From Sphingopyxis sp. (GTDB taxonomy: Bacteria > Pseudomonadota > Alphaproteobacteria > Sphingomonadales > Sphingomonadaceae), in contig JAEMRT010000032.1 in the NCBI GenBank assembly GCA_016463225.1, positions 1 to 48,206 on the forward strand: a stretch of 48,206 bases of DNA, given 5' to 3'. A program made the position numbers and the translations under genes. The notes under the pieces were generated by a model. That model made no database searches. It was not told where the DNA came from and worked only from the letters and a program-made list of their open reading frames with translations. This document shows positions 1 to 7,810 of the stretch, piece by piece; positions within the stretch are counted from its first letter, which is position 1, and each line of letters begins with the position of its first letter.

Positions 1-39
1 CCCTGGTGCCGCGAGCCGGGGGAACTCGCGGCACCAGGG
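1..39 (-). terminator. Perfect 15-bp inverted repeat downstream of the pirin gene
   Basis: Bases 1-15 pair perfectly with 25-39 around a 9-nt loop. It lies 51 bp past the pirin stop on the minus strand, so it is probably that gene's terminator. Any U-run on the minus strand would lie beyond the window edge, so termination cannot be confirmed. Confidence 0.5.
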
Positions 40-89
40 CGGACCGTCGCCTCAAGGGAGGGGACAAGGCGGCGGCCCAAGGGGCGTCA

Positions 90-785
90 TCAGAGGCTGT
101 CGACGAGCACCAGCTCGGCGTCGTCGAGCGCCTCGACGATGATCGTCCCGACATCGCGCAGCGCGATGCCGTCGCGGGGATCGGCTTCGGTGCCGTTGAC
201 GCGGATGCGGCCTTTGGCAGCGACGAGGTAGGCGTGGCGGCCGGCGTCGAGGTCGTAGGAAACCTGCTCACCGGCGTTCACCGTTGCCGCCGCAACGCGG
301 GCATTGGCGCGGATCGGCAAGGCTTCATCGCCTTCGATCCCGCTCGCCAAGGTCACGAACTGGCCCGAACGATCATTTTTGGGGAACTGGCGCGCGCCCC
401 AGCCGGGATTGCCGCCGTCACGATCGGGCATGATCCAGATCTGGAACAGCGTCGTTTCCTCATCCTCGAGGTTGAACTCGCTGTGCGTCACGCCCGTTCC
501 GGCGCTCATCACCTGGACATCGCCCGCCGCGGTGCGGCCGCTGTTGCCCATCGAGTCACGATGGGTGATCGCGCCGGTGCGGACATAGGTGATGATTTCC
601 ATGTCGCGGTGCGGGTGCGGGGGGAAGCCCGACTGCGCCACGATGGCGTCGTCGTTCCAGACGCGCAGCGCGCCCCAGCCCATCCGGCCTTCGTCATAAT
701 AGTTGGCGAAGGAGAAGTGATGGCGGGCGTCGAGCCAGCCGTGGTCGGCGTGGCCGAGCGTGTCGAATTTGCGAATGTCGATCAT
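90..785 (-). CDS. Pirin family protein (YhhW-like, quercetin dioxygenase type)
   Basis: A 231-residue bicupin protein. The pirin metal site is complete: H57 and H59 in HPHRDMEIITYV, then H101 and E103 in GTGVTHSEF, the same positions as in E. coli YhhW. YhhW-type pirins can cleave quercetin in vitro, but the natural substrate is usually unknown. The start at MIDIRKF is chosen because an AGGA-type ribosome binding site lies just upstream; longer in-frame extensions read into the neighbouring LysR gene. It is divergent from that LysR gene with about 150 bp between, the usual arrangement for a LysR regulator and its target. The cell location is cytoplasmic, with no signal peptide. Confidence 0.93.
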   Translation of the reverse strand: MIDIRKFDTLGHADHGWLDARHHFSFANYYDEGRMGWGALRVWNDDAIVAQSGFPPHPHRDMEIITYVRTGAITHRDSMGNSGRTAAGDVQVMSAGTGVTHSEFNLEDEETTLFQIWIMPDRDGGNPGWGARQFPKNDRSGQFVTLASGIEGDEALPIRANARVAAATVNAGEQVSYDLDAGRHAYLVAAKGRIRVNGTEADPRDGIALRDVGTIIVEALDDAELVLVDSL

Positions 786-938
786 GGCCTTGTCCTTTCT
801 GTTGCGCGCCCGGTCTGCGCCGTCATTGGAGCATCTGTGCCGGGAGGGCCGTCTTGTTGAGGCCAAGATAGTCATTGGGATCGTTTCGAAAATAGCATAG
901 ATAGAAACCCATCGTTTCCGAATCAGAGGTATGTTCTG

Positions 939-1874
939 ATGGCGCTCCCCGATTTTGAAGGCTGGGCCTGCTTCGTAGCGGTCGCTGACAGTGGCGGTTT
1001 CACGGCGGCGGCAGGCTCGCTCGGCCTGTCGAAGGCGAGCGTGTCGAAGGCGGTGACGCGGCTCGAGACATCGCTCGGCATCACCCTGCTCCATCGCAGT
1101 TCGCGCGTCGTGACGGTATCGACCGCCGGGGCGGGCCTGCTCGACGAGGCGCGCGCGATGGTCGCGGCGGCAACCGCGGCGACGGAGGCGGCGCGCGGGG
1201 ACCGGGTCGATCTGGCGGGGCCGATCCGGCTCGCGGCGCCGATGAGTTTCGGGATCAAGGTGCTCGGCCCGCCGCTCGCGATCTTCCTTGAACGGCACCC
1301 GGCGGTCGAGATCGAGATGCTGCTCAGCGACGCACGCAACGACCCGGTTGCCGAGGGGATCGACCTGACACTGCGTATCGCTCCGCTCGCCGATTCCAGC
1401 CTGCTTGCGCGCACGATCGCCCCGGTTGCGGCGTCGGTGATCGCGAGCCCCGCCTATCTGGAGAAACATGGCACGCCGAAGCATCCGCTCGAACTGTCTG
1501 GCCACCGGCTGATCGGTTATGGCCACCGCCAGCGCGCAATGCCGCTGCATTTTCACCGCAAGGGCGAGGAAGCGACGGTGCTGCCGACCGGGCCATTGTT
1601 CGCGAACAATGGCGACATCATGGTCCCGCTGATTGTCGCGGGCGTCGGGATCGCGGTGCTGCCCGACTTCATCGCCGCCGATGAACTGGCGGCGGGCACG
1701 GTGGTACCGATCCTGACCGACTGGTCACTGCCGCAGTCGCACCTGCACCTGTTGTCGCCGCCGTCGCGCCTGCGTCCGGCGCGCGTGCGGGCGCTTTCGG
1801 ATCATCTGGTCGACACGCTGAAGATCAGCTGCACCGGCGCGCACGCGCAAGATCTGGCGCGCCACGGAGGATGA
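939..1874 (+). CDS. LysR family transcriptional regulator
   Basis: 311 residues, the normal LysR length. The N-terminal winged helix-turn-helix (about residues 4-63) includes GGFTAAAGSLGLSKASVSKA, followed by a periplasmic-binding-fold effector domain (about 90-300). It is transcribed away from the pirin gene and probably controls it and itself from the shared 150-bp region. The effector cannot be told from the sequence. No convincing terminator follows; ctrA control DNA begins almost at once. Confidence 0.93.
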   Translation: MALPDFEGWACFVAVADSGGFTAAAGSLGLSKASVSKAVTRLETSLGITLLHRSSRVVTVSTAGAGLLDEARAMVAAATAATEAARGDRVDLAGPIRLAAPMSFGIKVLGPPLAIFLERHPAVEIEMLLSDARNDPVAEGIDLTLRIAPLADSSLLARTIAPVAASVIASPAYLEKHGTPKHPLELSGHRLIGYGHRQRAMPLHFHRKGEEATVLPTGPLFANNGDIMVPLIVAGVGIAVLPDFIAADELAAGTVVPILTDWSLPQSHLHLLSPPSRLRPARVRALSDHLVDTLKISCTGAHAQDLARHGG

Positions 1875-1927
1875 AAGCCGGCTAAACCAGTGTTGCAAAT
1901 TGGCCGCGACTCGCGGACTTCTGCGGG

Positions 1928-1943
1928 TTAAATCAAAATTAAC
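1928..1943 (+). promoter_or_regulatory. Perfect CtrA binding site upstream of ctrA
   Basis: TTAA-N7-TTAAC matches the full CtrA box consensus with no mismatch. It lies about 125 bp before the ctrA start codon. A GACTC (GANTC, CcrM methylation) site lies 16 bp further upstream at 1908-1912. Together these suggest autoregulation and cell-cycle control, as known for Caulobacter ctrA. Confidence 0.8.
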
Positions 1944-2065
1944 CTTTTCCCTTCATTAGTTTCGTGGTTAATGTTCCGGCAGTCCTGCAACGGGGGTTGG
2001 TCGGTGACATCCTTGATGATCATGCGATCGGTTCGCGGGATTATCGTGGGAAAAAGGGGTGCCCA

Positions 2066-2773
2066 ATGCGCGTACTGCTGATCGAGGACGAGCCGACGAC
2101 CGCGAAAGCGATCGACACGATGCTCACGACCGAAGGCTTCAATGTCTATACCACCGATCTCGGTGAGGAAGGCCTGGACCTGGGTAAGCTCTATGATTAC
2201 GATATCATCCTGCTCGACCTGAACCTGCCCGACATGCACGGCTATGACGTGCTGAAAAAGCTCCGCACCGCCAAGGTGCAGACGCCGGTGCTGATCCTGT
2301 CGGGCATTTCGGAAATGGATTCAAAGGTGCGCTCGTTCGGCTTCGGTGCCGACGATTATGTCACCAAGCCGTTCCACCGCGACGAGCTGGTCGCCCGCAT
2401 CCATGCGGTCGTCCGGCGGTCGAAGGGCCACAGCCAGTCCGTCATCAAGACGGGCAAGCTGGCGGTCAACCTCGACACCAAGACGGTCGAGGTCGATACG
2501 ACCCGCGTGCATCTGACCGGCAAGGAATATCAGATGCTCGAGCTGCTCTCGCTGCGCAAGGGCACGACGCTGACCAAGGAAATGTTCCTGAACCACCTCT
2601 ATGGCGGCATGGACGAGCCCGAACTCAAAATCATCGACGTCTTCATCTGCAAGCTGCGCAAAAAACTGGCGCTGGCGTGCGAGGGCGAAAATTATATCGA
2701 GACGGTCTGGGGCCGCGGTTATGTCCTTCGCGACATCGACGACGAGGGTAATGAGGTGCGCCGCGTCGCCTGA
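2066..2773 (+). CDS. ctrA: Cell-cycle response regulator CtrA
   Basis: 235-residue OmpR-class response regulator. The receiver domain (1-120) has the acidic pocket E7/D8, phospho-acceptor D51 and conserved K101 in VTKPF. The winged-helix DNA-binding domain (about 130-225) contains the CtrA-type segments [12 protein letters not shown] and [14 protein letters not shown]. CtrA is the essential alphaproteobacterial regulator of replication, division and polar functions; in sphingomonads its regulon differs from Caulobacter. The start at [10 protein letters not shown] has an AAGGGG ribosome binding site. The C-terminus ends in VA rather than the AA degron of Caulobacter, so ClpXP turnover may differ. 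A terminator follows at 2809. Confidence 0.97.
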   Translation: MRVLLIEDEPTTAKAIDTMLTTEGFNVYTTDLGEEGLDLGKLYDYDIILLDLNLPDMHGYDVLKKLRTAKVQTPVLILSGISEMDSKVRSFGFGADDYVTKPFHRDELVARIHAVVRRSKGHSQSVIKTGKLAVNLDTKTVEVDTTRVHLTGKEYQMLELLSLRKGTTLTKEMFLNHLYGGMDEPELKIIDVFICKLRKKLALACEGENYIETVWGRGYVLRDIDDEGNEVRRVA

Positions 2774-2808
2774 CGCATCGCATTTCGCCAAGAGTCAACC
2801 GAGGGAAC

Positions 2809-2841
2809 CCGGCGCGGAGCAATCTGCGCCGGTTTTCTTTT
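2809..2841 (+). terminator. Rho-independent terminator of ctrA
   Basis: CCGGCGC pairs with GCGCCGG around a 10-nt loop, followed directly by TTTTCTTTT on the plus strand, 36 bp past the ctrA stop. Confidence 0.8.
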
Positions 2842-2849
2842 GGCCGCAC

Positions 2850-3302
2850 TCAGCCGCGCTTGTCCTGCCAAACGCTGCGGCCATGATGGCCCTGTTGCGC
2901 CGCGCCCAGAACAAGCCCCGGGCGGCGCGCGGCGGCGGTCGGCGGTGGGATGATTTCGAAGCCCGCGACATTTTCCGCCGCGGGAGCTCCGCTCCCGTGG
3001 GCGGTGCGCAGCCGGAGGGTCTCAACGGGTCGGTCGGTCTCGATGCCAAAACGTGTGCCCGCGACCCAGCGCACCGTGCCAAGCATCGGTTCGTGACCCG
3101 GCAGGAAAACCGTGATCCGCTCGCCAATATGCAGCGCACCGGGAGCTTGCCCGCCGATGCCGGTTTCGGACACGTTGCGGATCGTGACGTCGAACTGGCC
3201 GAGCCGCGCGCAGGCAAGCGTCGCCTTGACGAGGCGCGACTGGCGCGGCTGGCGCTTTTCGTCTGGAAGAGGTGAGGCTGGAGGAGCCCCGGAATTCGAC
3301 AT
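2850..3302 (-). CDS. PilZ domain protein (probable c-di-GMP receptor)
   Basis: 150 residues from MSNSGAP. A single PilZ domain is recognised by an arginine cluster (R17, R20, R23) followed by NVSETGIGG (43-51), the second half of the c-di-GMP motif. The arginines are spaced RxxR rather than the canonical RxxxR, so binding is likely but not certain. After about residue 110 the chain becomes a proline/alanine/arginine-rich tail. A start four codons upstream (3314) is also possible; neither has a strong ribosome binding site. It is convergent with ctrA, whose terminator lies next to its 3' end. Confidence 0.82.
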   Translation of the reverse strand: MSNSGAPPASPLPDEKRQPRQSRLVKATLACARLGQFDVTIRNVSETGIGGQAPGALHIGERITVFLPGHEPMLGTVRWVAGTRFGIETDRPVETLRLRTAHGSGAPAAENVAGFEIIPPPTAAARRPGLVLGAAQQGHHGRSVWQDKRG

Positions 3303-3417
3303 GGCGCGACCCATTGCTGTCGCCCGATCCCCACGTCGGCCGATGATTATGGTCCCGTTGTCCACGCTAATGGCGGAAGGTAAATATTCGTATAGCGTGT
3401 TCGGTAATTTTTGCGGG

Positions 3418-4740
3418 TCAGGGCGCGGAAGGCAGCCCGCCAAAGGTGACGACGCTTTCGCTGCCATCGGCCGCCAGCGCCGACACGCCAAAGAAATGAT
3501 CGTCGACGATGACGCCGGGCAGCACCAGCTCGGCGGCGGCATCGCCCGCGACCTGGCGGCTGTCGGTCCAGTCGGTCTTATCGGCGCGGCGCCAGTGGAT
3601 GCGGTACGCGGCGGCACCCGCGACCGGCGACCATTTGATCGTCGTGTTCGAGCTGACCGCGCCGTCGATGCTGACGCTGGCGGGCGCGGGCGGCGCCGCA
3701 GCGAGTTCGCTGGCCAGCACGACGTTGAGCGCGGTGACGCGCGCCAGATAGGCAAAATCCATCTCGTCGACCGTGTCGCCATATTTGCGGTCATTCTCGG
3801 TGCGCAGATCCTGATGCTGGTGATCATAATCTTCGATCCCGACGGTGAAACGGATCGCCGGATAGCCGAGTTCGAGCGATGGCAGATGATCGCCGCCGCG
3901 GCGGAAACGGTCGGGACGGCGCACGGCGAGCACCTCAAGCCCGATCGCGGGGCTCTGTTCCCCGGCGCGGATCGCCGCCTTGGCCAGCGCGCGCGACGGG
4001 CCGTCGTCCTCGCCGCCGATGCCGCGCCGCGCCAGCTGTGCCGCCAGATCTTCCGACGCGCGGATGCCCTCGCTGAACACCCGCACCCGATTGGCGATGA
4101 TGGTGCCGTCGGTTCCGTGCACGCCGCCGACGATGTCGTTGTTCAGCATCGCCGCGACCGGCCAATTCTGTGCCTTGGCATGTCTGGCGAGCAGACGTCC
4201 GCCCCACAATCCCTGCTCCTCGCCCGACAGCAGCGCATAAACGATCGTCGCGCGATGTTTTTGTTTCGACAGCAGCCGTGCCGCCTCGATCACCAGCGCG
4301 GTGCCCGACGCATCGTCGTTGGCGCCGGGGGCGTCGGCGGTGAAATTCATCGGGTCGCTGACGCGGCTGTCGATGTGGCCCGCGATGATGATGACATGCG
4401 CGGGGTCGCCGCTGCCTTTCTGGATCGCCAGCACATTTTCGACGACCACGCCGTCCGGCGCGCGCGGCCCGTCAAAGCGATCGGCGATGCGTTCGACGGT
4501 CAGGCAGCCGCCGCAAGCCTTGGAAATACGCCTGAACTCGGCCGCGCCCCAATTGCGCGCGGCGCCGATGCCGCGTTTCGGATCGGTCGCCGACGACAGC
4601 GTATGGCGGGTGCCGAACGACACCAGTTTTTCGACGTCGGCTTTCAGGCGCGCGGGATCGGCGGCGGGGGTTTCGTCCTTCGCGTGCGCCGCAACGGGCG
4701 CGGCGAGGAGCAGGGCGGCAAGCAGGCTCTGTTTGATCAT
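3418..4740 (-). CDS. M28 family zinc aminopeptidase with C-terminal FN3-like domain, exported
   Basis: 440 residues. A Sec signal peptide is followed by AHA|KD near residue 20. The co-catalytic M28 zinc set is visible: H122 in GHIDSR, D143 in GANDDASGTA, E174/E175 in SGEEQGL, D202 in NNDIVGG and the later YDHQHQD histidine. Residues from about 345 to the end look like a fibronectin type III domain. Such enzymes release N-terminal amino acids from peptides in the periplasm or outside. The start is placed at MIKQSLLAAL, which gives a clean signal peptide; an in-frame ATG at 4767 would add nine residues and run close to the upstream gene's terminator. Confidence 0.9.
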   Translation of the reverse strand: MIKQSLLAALLLAAPVAAHAKDETPAADPARLKADVEKLVSFGTRHTLSSATDPKRGIGAARNWGAAEFRRISKACGGCLTVERIADRFDGPRAPDGVVVENVLAIQKGSGDPAHVIIIAGHIDSRVSDPMNFTADAPGANDDASGTALVIEAARLLSKQKHRATIVYALLSGEEQGLWGGRLLARHAKAQNWPVAAMLNNDIVGGVHGTDGTIIANRVRVFSEGIRASEDLAAQLARRGIGGEDDGPSRALAKAAIRAGEQSPAIGLEVLAVRRPDRFRRGGDHLPSLELGYPAIRFTVGIEDYDHQHQDLRTENDRKYGDTVDEMDFAYLARVTALNVVLASELAAAPPAPASVSIDGAVSSNTTIKWSPVAGAAAYRIHWRRADKTDWTDSRQVAGDAAAELVLPGVIVDDHFFGVSALAADGSESVVTFGGLPSAP

Positions 4741-4771
4741 TCCCGCTTCATGCGGCGTTGCAGGCATAAAG

Positions 4772-4803
4772 AAAAGCCCCTCCCCGGCAGGGGAGGGGCT
4801 TTG
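4772..4803 (-). terminator. Terminator of the exported low-complexity protein gene
   Basis: A 12-bp perfect stem (4774-4785 with 4790-4801) with a 4-nt loop. On the minus strand it is followed by CTTTTC. It sits directly after the gene at 4807-5349 and before the M28 gene. Confidence 0.8.
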
Positions 4804-4806
4804 GCG

Positions 4807-5349
4807 TTAGCGCAGACCCGAGAAACGGATATCCTGCACGCGGCCATAGCGGATGTCGCAGGTGAATTTGCCCTGGTCGTAATAACCGCCGCGGCCCCAG
4901 CGACCGCCATAACCGTCGCGGACAACGACGCGGCCCTTCACCTTGTAGCCGTCGCGTTTGCGATCGATGCTCGTCACTTGGGTGACGTCGGTGTTGCCAT
5001 AACGGCGACTGCCGTTTTCGACCGCGCCGACGCACTGGTTCACCGCGCTGCGGCTGTTGCCATAGCGGTTATAGTCATAGCCATAACCATAGCGCGGGTC
5101 GTCATAGCGACCGCGGTTGCGATCGTCATAACCATAGCGGTCGTCGTAACGATCATAACGGTCGTTATTGCCGCTCGACAGGATCGCGGCGAGCCCGCCG
5201 AGCACGACGGCGCCGGCGATCACTTCGCCCGCGCTGATTCCGTCGCGGTCATACCGGTCGCGGGCGGCGGCGGGCGCGGCGCTCAGCAAAATCGCGCCAG
5301 CGGTGGCCGCACCAATTGCGGCCCTGGTCAGTTTGGTCTTGATAGCCAT
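4807..5349 (-). CDS. Exported low-complexity protein, intact member of a tandem paralogue pair
   Basis: 180 residues of unknown function. An N-terminal signal peptide (cleavage near AAARD, residue 29) is followed by a small hydrophobic glycine-rich segment (GEVIAGAVVLGGLAAILSS), then a low-complexity stretch built from Arg-Tyr-Asp triplets (about 62-98). A conserved C-terminal domain has two cysteines, NQCVGAVE and FTCDIRYG, which may form a disulfide. The upstream gene on the same strand (5549-6094) has the same plan and length, so the two are tandem duplicates. An AAGGAGA ribosome binding site precedes the start. Likely periplasmic or surface-associated. Confidence 0.8.
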   Translation of the reverse strand: MAIKTKLTRAAIGAATAGAILLSAAPAAARDRYDRDGISAGEVIAGAVVLGGLAAILSSGNNDRYDRYDDRYGYDDRNRGRYDDPRYGYGYDYNRYGNSRSAVNQCVGAVENGSRRYGNTDVTQVTSIDRKRDGYKVKGRVVVRDGYGGRWGRGGYYDQGKFTCDIRYGRVQDIRFSGLR

Positions 5350-5490
5350 GGTTCGGTCTCCTTCAGGCGCAGGCGGCAGCGTTGCAGCCTGTTGAAGACC
5401 TTTTACCGATTCGGGTGTGACGCGGTGCTGAACCCGTCGCTTATCTGGCGTTCAGCCTTGGTTTTGCTGGCGTTCAGCTTCAAAGCGAAG

Positions 5491-5519
5491 GGCCGCGGCA
5501 CCCAAAGGGTGGCGCGGCC
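5491..5519 (-). terminator. Hairpin downstream of the interrupted paralogue
   Basis: Thirteen-base arms (5491-5503 and 5507-5519) with one mismatch and an AAA loop, placed just after the stop at 5549. The minus-strand U-tract is weak (CCCTTCGCTTTG), so this may be an inefficient terminator. Confidence 0.5.
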
Positions 5520-5548
5520 CCGCATAAGCTGTTGATCGGGGGAAAGGT

Positions 5549-6094
5549 TCAGCCGAAATTGACGTCGACGACGCGGCCACCCTGATAGCTGCATCCGAAA
5601 CTGCGGACCTCGCCGCCCAGCCGCGATGCGGTACCGGTGACGTACCAGCCGCCATTATTGGCCTCGGTGCCGTCGATGCGGTCGACGCGGGCGTCGTCGC
5701 CCATTTCGGCCTCGACCGCCCAGCTGCATGCGTCGGCGGCGCGGGTCTGGACGTCGCCATTGCCATAGCCGCGCGCGTCGCCGGTTTCGGGGCGATCGTC
5801 GACCGGTGGCACATAGTCGCTGTCGCGCTAATCGTAGCGCTGGTTGTCGCGATACGGCGGGTCGTAGCGATAGTCGGGCGCGCGCTCGCGCTTGTCCTTG
5901 CTTGCGGCGCTGGCGATCGCGGCGATGGTGCCGATGATCAGCAGGCCGCCGAGGACGTCGCCGGTGCTGACCCGGTCGTGATGGCGATAACCCCAGCCGC
6001 CATGGCGTTGACGCGCTTCGGCGGGGACGGCGCTGAACCCGACCGAGGTGATGACGACGGCGGCCGCGGCGGCAAGGCTGGTGAATTTACGCAT
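5549..6094 (-). pseudogene. Tandem paralogue split by an in-frame TAG codon
   Basis: Read through, this would be a 181-codon protein with the same architecture as 4807-5349: signal peptide (MRKFTSLAAAAAVVITS), hydrophobic glycine-rich segment (GDVLGGLLIIGTIAAIAS), Arg/Tyr/Asp-rich linker, and a C-terminal domain with two cysteines (ADACSWAVE and SFGCSYQGG). A single TAG at 5828-5830 interrupts it in the linker; both halves are in the same frame with no indel. Alternatives are a recent nonsense mutation, a base-call error, or translation of two pieces (an in-frame ATG follows at 5812). The N-terminal half alone would be an 88-residue exported peptide lacking the conserved domain. Confidence 0.75.
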
Positions 6095-6216
6095 CGAGGG
6101 ATACTCCCCAAGGGCGGGCAAGGGGTGGTCCCGCCCGCAATGTCGCTGTCCTAGGCCGTCGATGCTTTCGCGCCGCTGAACCGTTGCTACGGCGCGACCG
6201 GTTGAGTCCCGAAATG

Positions 6217-6250
6217 GAAAAGGCCCGCCATCGCTTGGATGGCGGGCCTT
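6217..6250 (-). terminator. Terminator of the glycine-zipper protein gene
   Basis: 13-bp perfect stem (6220-6232 with 6238-6250), loop of 5 nt, followed by CCTTTTCC on the minus strand. It lies 33 bp past the stop of the gene at 6283-7125. Confidence 0.85.
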
Positions 6251-6282
6251 CGGACCCCAGGTGACCAGACCTGTCGGGTATG

Positions 6283-7125
6283 TCAGCAGGCGCAGCGCGG
6301 CTTGGGCCGGGGCTTCCACTTTTTCTTCGCGACATAGCGTTTCCGCACTGGCGCATTTTCATAGTAGGTGCGCGTCGTCGTCTCGACCGTTTCGGTCACG
6401 ACCGGCGCGCCGCCGGTGATGATCGTGGTGACCACCACGCCGGGGGTGTAATAGCCATAGCCATAACCATAGCCGCTCTGATGATAGCTCGCGCCGCCAT
6501 GGTGCGACTCGCGGCTCGACCACCATGCGTCGCACTTCTTCTTGTCCGATGCATCGCCGATCGCGGCACCGGCGAGCGCGCCGAGGCCGCCGCCGATCAG
6601 CGTGCCAGCGGTGCGATCACCGCGCCCGGCGATGCGGTTGCCGACGACGCCCCCCACGACTCCGCCGACAACCGCGCCGCCCACCGTGCCCCCCCGGCCA
6701 CAGCGGCGTTCCATTTCTGCGTCGTGCCGCGGGTCGTACCCGCCGCCATAATAATGATGCGGCGGCGGCGGATAGCCAGCGCCATGGCCCTCGACCGTGC
6801 CTTCATAGCTGCCGTCGTAACGGCGACCGTCGGGCGCTTCATAGGTGCCGTTCCAGGTGCCGGTCCAGCGGCCCTCGGCGTCGTACCCCGACACGCGGCG
6901 ATATTCGACTTCGCTCGGCACCCGGTCGGCATGGCCGGTATAGACGCGCACGTCGGGATCGGCGGGCGCGCCATAATCGAGCGCCGGGCGCGGGTCGTGA
7001 TTGTAGGAGGCGCCTCCCACCACGTCGGTGGGCGCGCGCGTGTCGATCATCGGCGCTTCGGCATGGGCACGGCCCGCCAGCAACAACGACCCCGCGGCCA
7101 CTCCCAACAAAACGAACGTGCGCAT
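6283..7125 (-). CDS. Exported glycine-zipper protein of unknown function
   Basis: 280 residues. A signal peptide (cleavage near AHA|EA, residue 22) is followed by a repeat-poor region rich in Tyr, Asp and Gly, then a glycine-zipper segment of the 17-kDa surface antigen type (GGAVVGGVVGGVVG, then GTLIGGGLGALAGAAIG), which can form membrane-inserting helices. The C-terminus is lysine/arginine-rich and ends in CAC. Domains of this kind occur in outer-membrane-associated proteins, but the function here is not known. The start has a GGGAGTTAGTC leader. A near-consensus CtrA box lies about 40 bp upstream. Confidence 0.82.
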   Translation of the reverse strand: MRTFVLLGVAAGSLLLAGRAHAEAPMIDTRAPTDVVGGASYNHDPRPALDYGAPADPDVRVYTGHADRVPSEVEYRRVSGYDAEGRWTGTWNGTYEAPDGRRYDGSYEGTVEGHGAGYPPPPHHYYGGGYDPRHDAEMERRCGRGGTVGGAVVGGVVGGVVGNRIAGRGDRTAGTLIGGGLGALAGAAIGDASDKKKCDAWWSSRESHHGGASYHQSGYGYGYGYYTPGVVVTTIITGGAPVVTETVETTTRTYYENAPVRKRYVAKKKWKPRPKPRCAC

Positions 7126-7161
7126 GACTAACTCCCTGTTCCCTCGGCCCGAACCGATTGG

Positions 7162-7177
7162 TTAACAGCTTGTTAGC
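7162..7177 (-). promoter_or_regulatory. Near-consensus CtrA box upstream of the glycine-zipper gene
   Basis: TTAA-N7-TTAGC on the plus strand, one mismatch from TTAA-N7-TTAAC, centred about 45 bp before the start codon at 7125. The site is close to palindromic, so either orientation could act on the minus-strand gene. Confidence 0.4.
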
Positions 7178-7321
7178 AAATTTGGCGGCTTTTCGCGAAT
7201 CCGTTAACCGTGAGGATTGCGTCCCGATTTGGGTCATGCAGAGGGGTAGCGACCAGCATGAGGGCAGCTAACCACTCCAAAGCCGACACGCACGTCGGGA
7301 TATGCCACCGCCCGCGCGATG

Positions 7322-7810
7322 TCAGGAAACCAGCGCCCCCGCAATCCGCGCCACCAGTGCCTCGGCCCCCGCCTGATCGGCGGCGCTGAACCGCTCCGGC
7401 AACGGGCTGTCGAGGTCGAGCACACCGACCAGCCGGTCGCCCGCGATCACCGGCACCACCAGCTCGCTGCGGCTGTCGGCGTCGCACGCGATATGGCCGG
7501 GAAAGGCGTGAACGTCCTCGACCCGCTGCGTCGCTCGCAGTCTTGCGGCCGCGCCGCACACGCCCTTGTCGAGCGGAATGCGGATGCACGCCGCCTTGCC
7601 CTGAAACGGGCCGAGTACCAGTTCCTGCCCGTCGAAGCGGTAAAAGCCCGCCCAGTTCAAATCGGGGATCGCCTGCCAGATCAGCGCCGCGACATTCGCC
7701 ATATTGGCGATGCCGTCGGGCTCGCCCGCGACCAGCGCCGCCGCGGCGTCGCCCGCCTCGGCCCACAATTCGGCCGGATCGGTGGCAGAGAAGGCGAGCG
7801 CGTATGACAT
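7322..7810 (-). CDS. msrC: Free methionine-(R)-sulfoxide reductase (GAF domain)
   Basis: 162 residues, a single GAF domain. The three redox cysteines are present as C75 (AACIRIPL), C85 (GVCGAA) and C109 (HIACDADSRSE). Their spacing (10 and 24) equals that of C84/C94/C118 in the E. coli enzyme. It reduces free Met-R-sulfoxide using thioredoxin and so repairs oxidised methionine in the cytoplasm. The start ATG overlaps the stop of the upstream S9 peptidase by one base (TAATG), showing translational coupling in a two-gene operon. Confidence 0.93.
   Translation of the reverse strand: MSYALAFSATDPAELWAEAGDAAAALVAGEPDGIANMANVAALIWQAIPDLNWAGFYRFDGQELVLGPFQGKAACIRIPLDKGVCGAAARLRATQRVEDVHAFPGHIACDADSRSELVVPVIAGDRLVGVLDLDSPLPERFSAADQAGAEALVARIAGALVS

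Noticed and set aside
3112..5535. Very long open frame on the plus strand across the PilZ, M28 and paralogue region
   Set aside because: It is antisense to genes with clear motifs, and its predicted protein is Arg/Ala-rich without domains; an effect of high GC.
5828..5830. TAG as a recoded (suppressed or pyrrolysine) codon
   Set aside because: No supporting feature is visible and the paralogue has no special residue there; a nonsense mutation is simpler.
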